From NCBI GenBank assembly GCA_937885475.1, contig CAKZZR010000137.1, positions 1-8,547 on the forward strand: a DNA stretch of 8,547 nucleotides, given 5' to 3'. This DNA is from an uncultured Treponema sp. (GTDB taxonomy: Bacteria; Spirochaetota; Spirochaetia; Treponematales; Treponemataceae). The notes below the pieces were generated by a model that was not told the origin of the DNA, ran no database searches, and saw only the letters and a list, made by a program, of their open reading frames with translations. Both the position numbers and the translations under genes were made by a program. Shown here piece by piece: positions 8,016-8,547 of this stretch. Every line of letters begins with the position of its first letter. Positions within the stretch are counted from its first letter, which is position 1.

Positions 8016-8039
8016 ATAAAGAGAAGTTATAAGAAGAAT

Positions 8040-8547
8040 ATGAGTTTTTTAAAAAAGCGTACAGCAAGCATCGTTCTCTTTGCCGCAAGTCTTTCAGGAC
8101 TTCTTGCCCTGGACTTGACCGACGTATCATCGTCGCTTGCGGACGCGTTCTATGGACTTGAAGGAAAGAATGAGGGAACGACAGGCTTCCGCTCGCTTCT
8201 TATACCGATGGGCGGCAGGGCAGAAAGCTTAGGCGGCGCATACACCGGGCTTTCTGATGACGTAAGCTACATTGACTACAATCCGGCGGCTTCGGCGCTG
8301 CTCGATCAGGCGGAGCTTTCGCTTTTTCACAACGCGTGGATTGCAGATTCCGCAATGGAAACGATTGCAGGAGCCGTGCGAAAAAAAAATCTTGGTTTCG
8401 GCGCAAAGCTCAGCTGCTTTTACGTACCGTTCACTGAATATGACAGCTTCGGAACGCGGACTGCCTCCAGCTACTATTCCGAGACCACCGCAGCGATGAA
8501 CATGGCGTACCATTTTCATCCGGGTTACTCGTTCCGGCGGCAAGCCC
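8040..8547 (+). CDS. UPF0164 (PorV/FadL-like) outer-membrane beta-barrel protein, 5' part
   Basis: The frame is open from the ATG at 8040 to the window edge (169 codons), so the C-terminal part is missing. A signal peptide (about 1-23: Lys-Lys-Arg, then a hydrophobic core ending LSGLLA) precedes the hallmark block of PorV/FadL-like proteins at residues 57-88. Its key elements are GGRAESLGGAYTGLSDD (58-74) and NPAAS (81-85). After it come alternating segments typical of beta strands (LSLFHNAWIADS, LGFGAKLSCFYVPF). UPF0164 members are predicted outer-membrane barrels, with FadL-like transport of hydrophobic compounds proposed for some; the substrate here is unknown. The gene is divergent from the TPR/phosphatase operon and shares its 82-bp promoter region. 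Only weak purine-rich AAGAAG (8031-8036) lies near the start, which is chosen for the signal peptide. A run of nine A lies in codons 114-117. Family membership is well supported by motif; function is not. Confidence 0.85.
   Translation, partial: MSFLKKRTASIVLFAASLSGLLALDLTDVSSSLADAFYGLEGKNEGTTGFRSLLIPMGGRAESLGGAYTGLSDDVSYIDYNPAASALLDQAELSLFHNAWIADSAMETIAGAVRKKNLGFGAKLSCFYVPFTEYDSFGTRTASSYYSETTAAMNMAYHFHPGYSFRRQA

Larger units (their letters stand above)
7970..8018. repeat. Perfect 9-bp inverted repeat in the divergent promoter (candidate operator)
   Basis: TATTTTCGG at 7970-7978 is matched by its exact reverse complement CCGAAAATA at 8010-8018. The arms are separated by 31 bases and their centres lie 40 bp apart, close to four helical turns, so two bound subunits would face roughly the same side of the DNA. 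The centre of symmetry (7994) falls at the edge of the overlapping candidate -10 elements of both divergent genes. The spacing is too wide for a simple transcript hairpin to be the obvious explanation. An operator for a dimeric or looping regulator is inferred; the regulator is unknown. Confidence 0.5.

Noticed and set aside
7970..8018. Inverted repeat read as a bidirectional terminator or transposon end
   Set aside because: The arms are 31 bases apart, no T-tract follows either arm as a terminator would need, and there is no target-site duplication or transposase gene. A promoter-region operator fits better.
1..8547. tRNA, rRNA, CRISPR array, insertion sequence or phage genes
   Set aside because: Almost the whole window is covered by the coding regions described. 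The only gaps (79-146 and 7958-8039) are too short, and they contain just the terminator and promoter elements reported.

Overview
The window looks like chromosome from a spirochaete, most likely a Treponema of about 50% GC. The main reason is the right-hand gene, which begins a UPF0164 (PorV/FadL-like) outer-membrane protein, a family I know chiefly from treponemes. The two large genes next to it also fit a treponeme: an envelope TPR-type protein and a very large SpoIIE-type membrane phosphatase. From memory, not checked, the order phosphatase / large hypothetical protein / UPF0164 resembles TP0854-TP0855-TP0856 of T. pallidum.

Layout. Bases 1-78 are the 3' end of a rightward gene of unknown function with a charged, probably helical tail. 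A hairpin with a T-tract (92-120) ends it in the short gap before a convergent leftward operon. That operon fills 147-7957 on the minus strand. Its first gene (7957-4838) encodes a 1039-residue secreted, mostly helical TPR-like protein. Its second gene (4838-147) encodes a 1563-residue receptor phosphatase. The order in the phosphatase is signal peptide, sialidase-like propeller, Ig/Fn3-like and IPT-like beta domains, two transmembrane helices, an extracytoplasmic sensor region, a third transmembrane helix, HAMP, and a SpoIIE/PP2C catalytic domain. The two genes overlap by one base (TGATG), so their translation is probably coupled. An 82-bp divergent promoter region (7958-8039) carries a perfect 9-bp inverted repeat centred on overlapping candidate -10 elements. 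The UPF0164 gene starts at 8040, reads rightward, and leaves the window incomplete.

How the genes may work together (inference). The TPR protein and the 750-residue exterior part of the phosphatase would both lie in the periplasm. The phosphatase would pass a signal across the inner membrane by HAMP to a cytoplasmic PP2C domain, whose relatives dephosphorylate anti-sigma antagonists (STAS proteins). No STAS protein, anti-sigma kinase or sigma factor is visible here, so the target must be encoded elsewhere. The shared divergent promoter suggests that the sensor operon and the outer-membrane protein may be co-regulated.

No RNA genes, mobile elements, CRISPR arrays or long non-coding stretches were seen. 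At base-composition level the window is strikingly poor in GATC (4 sites, none before 5089) and rich in GAATTC (15 sites).
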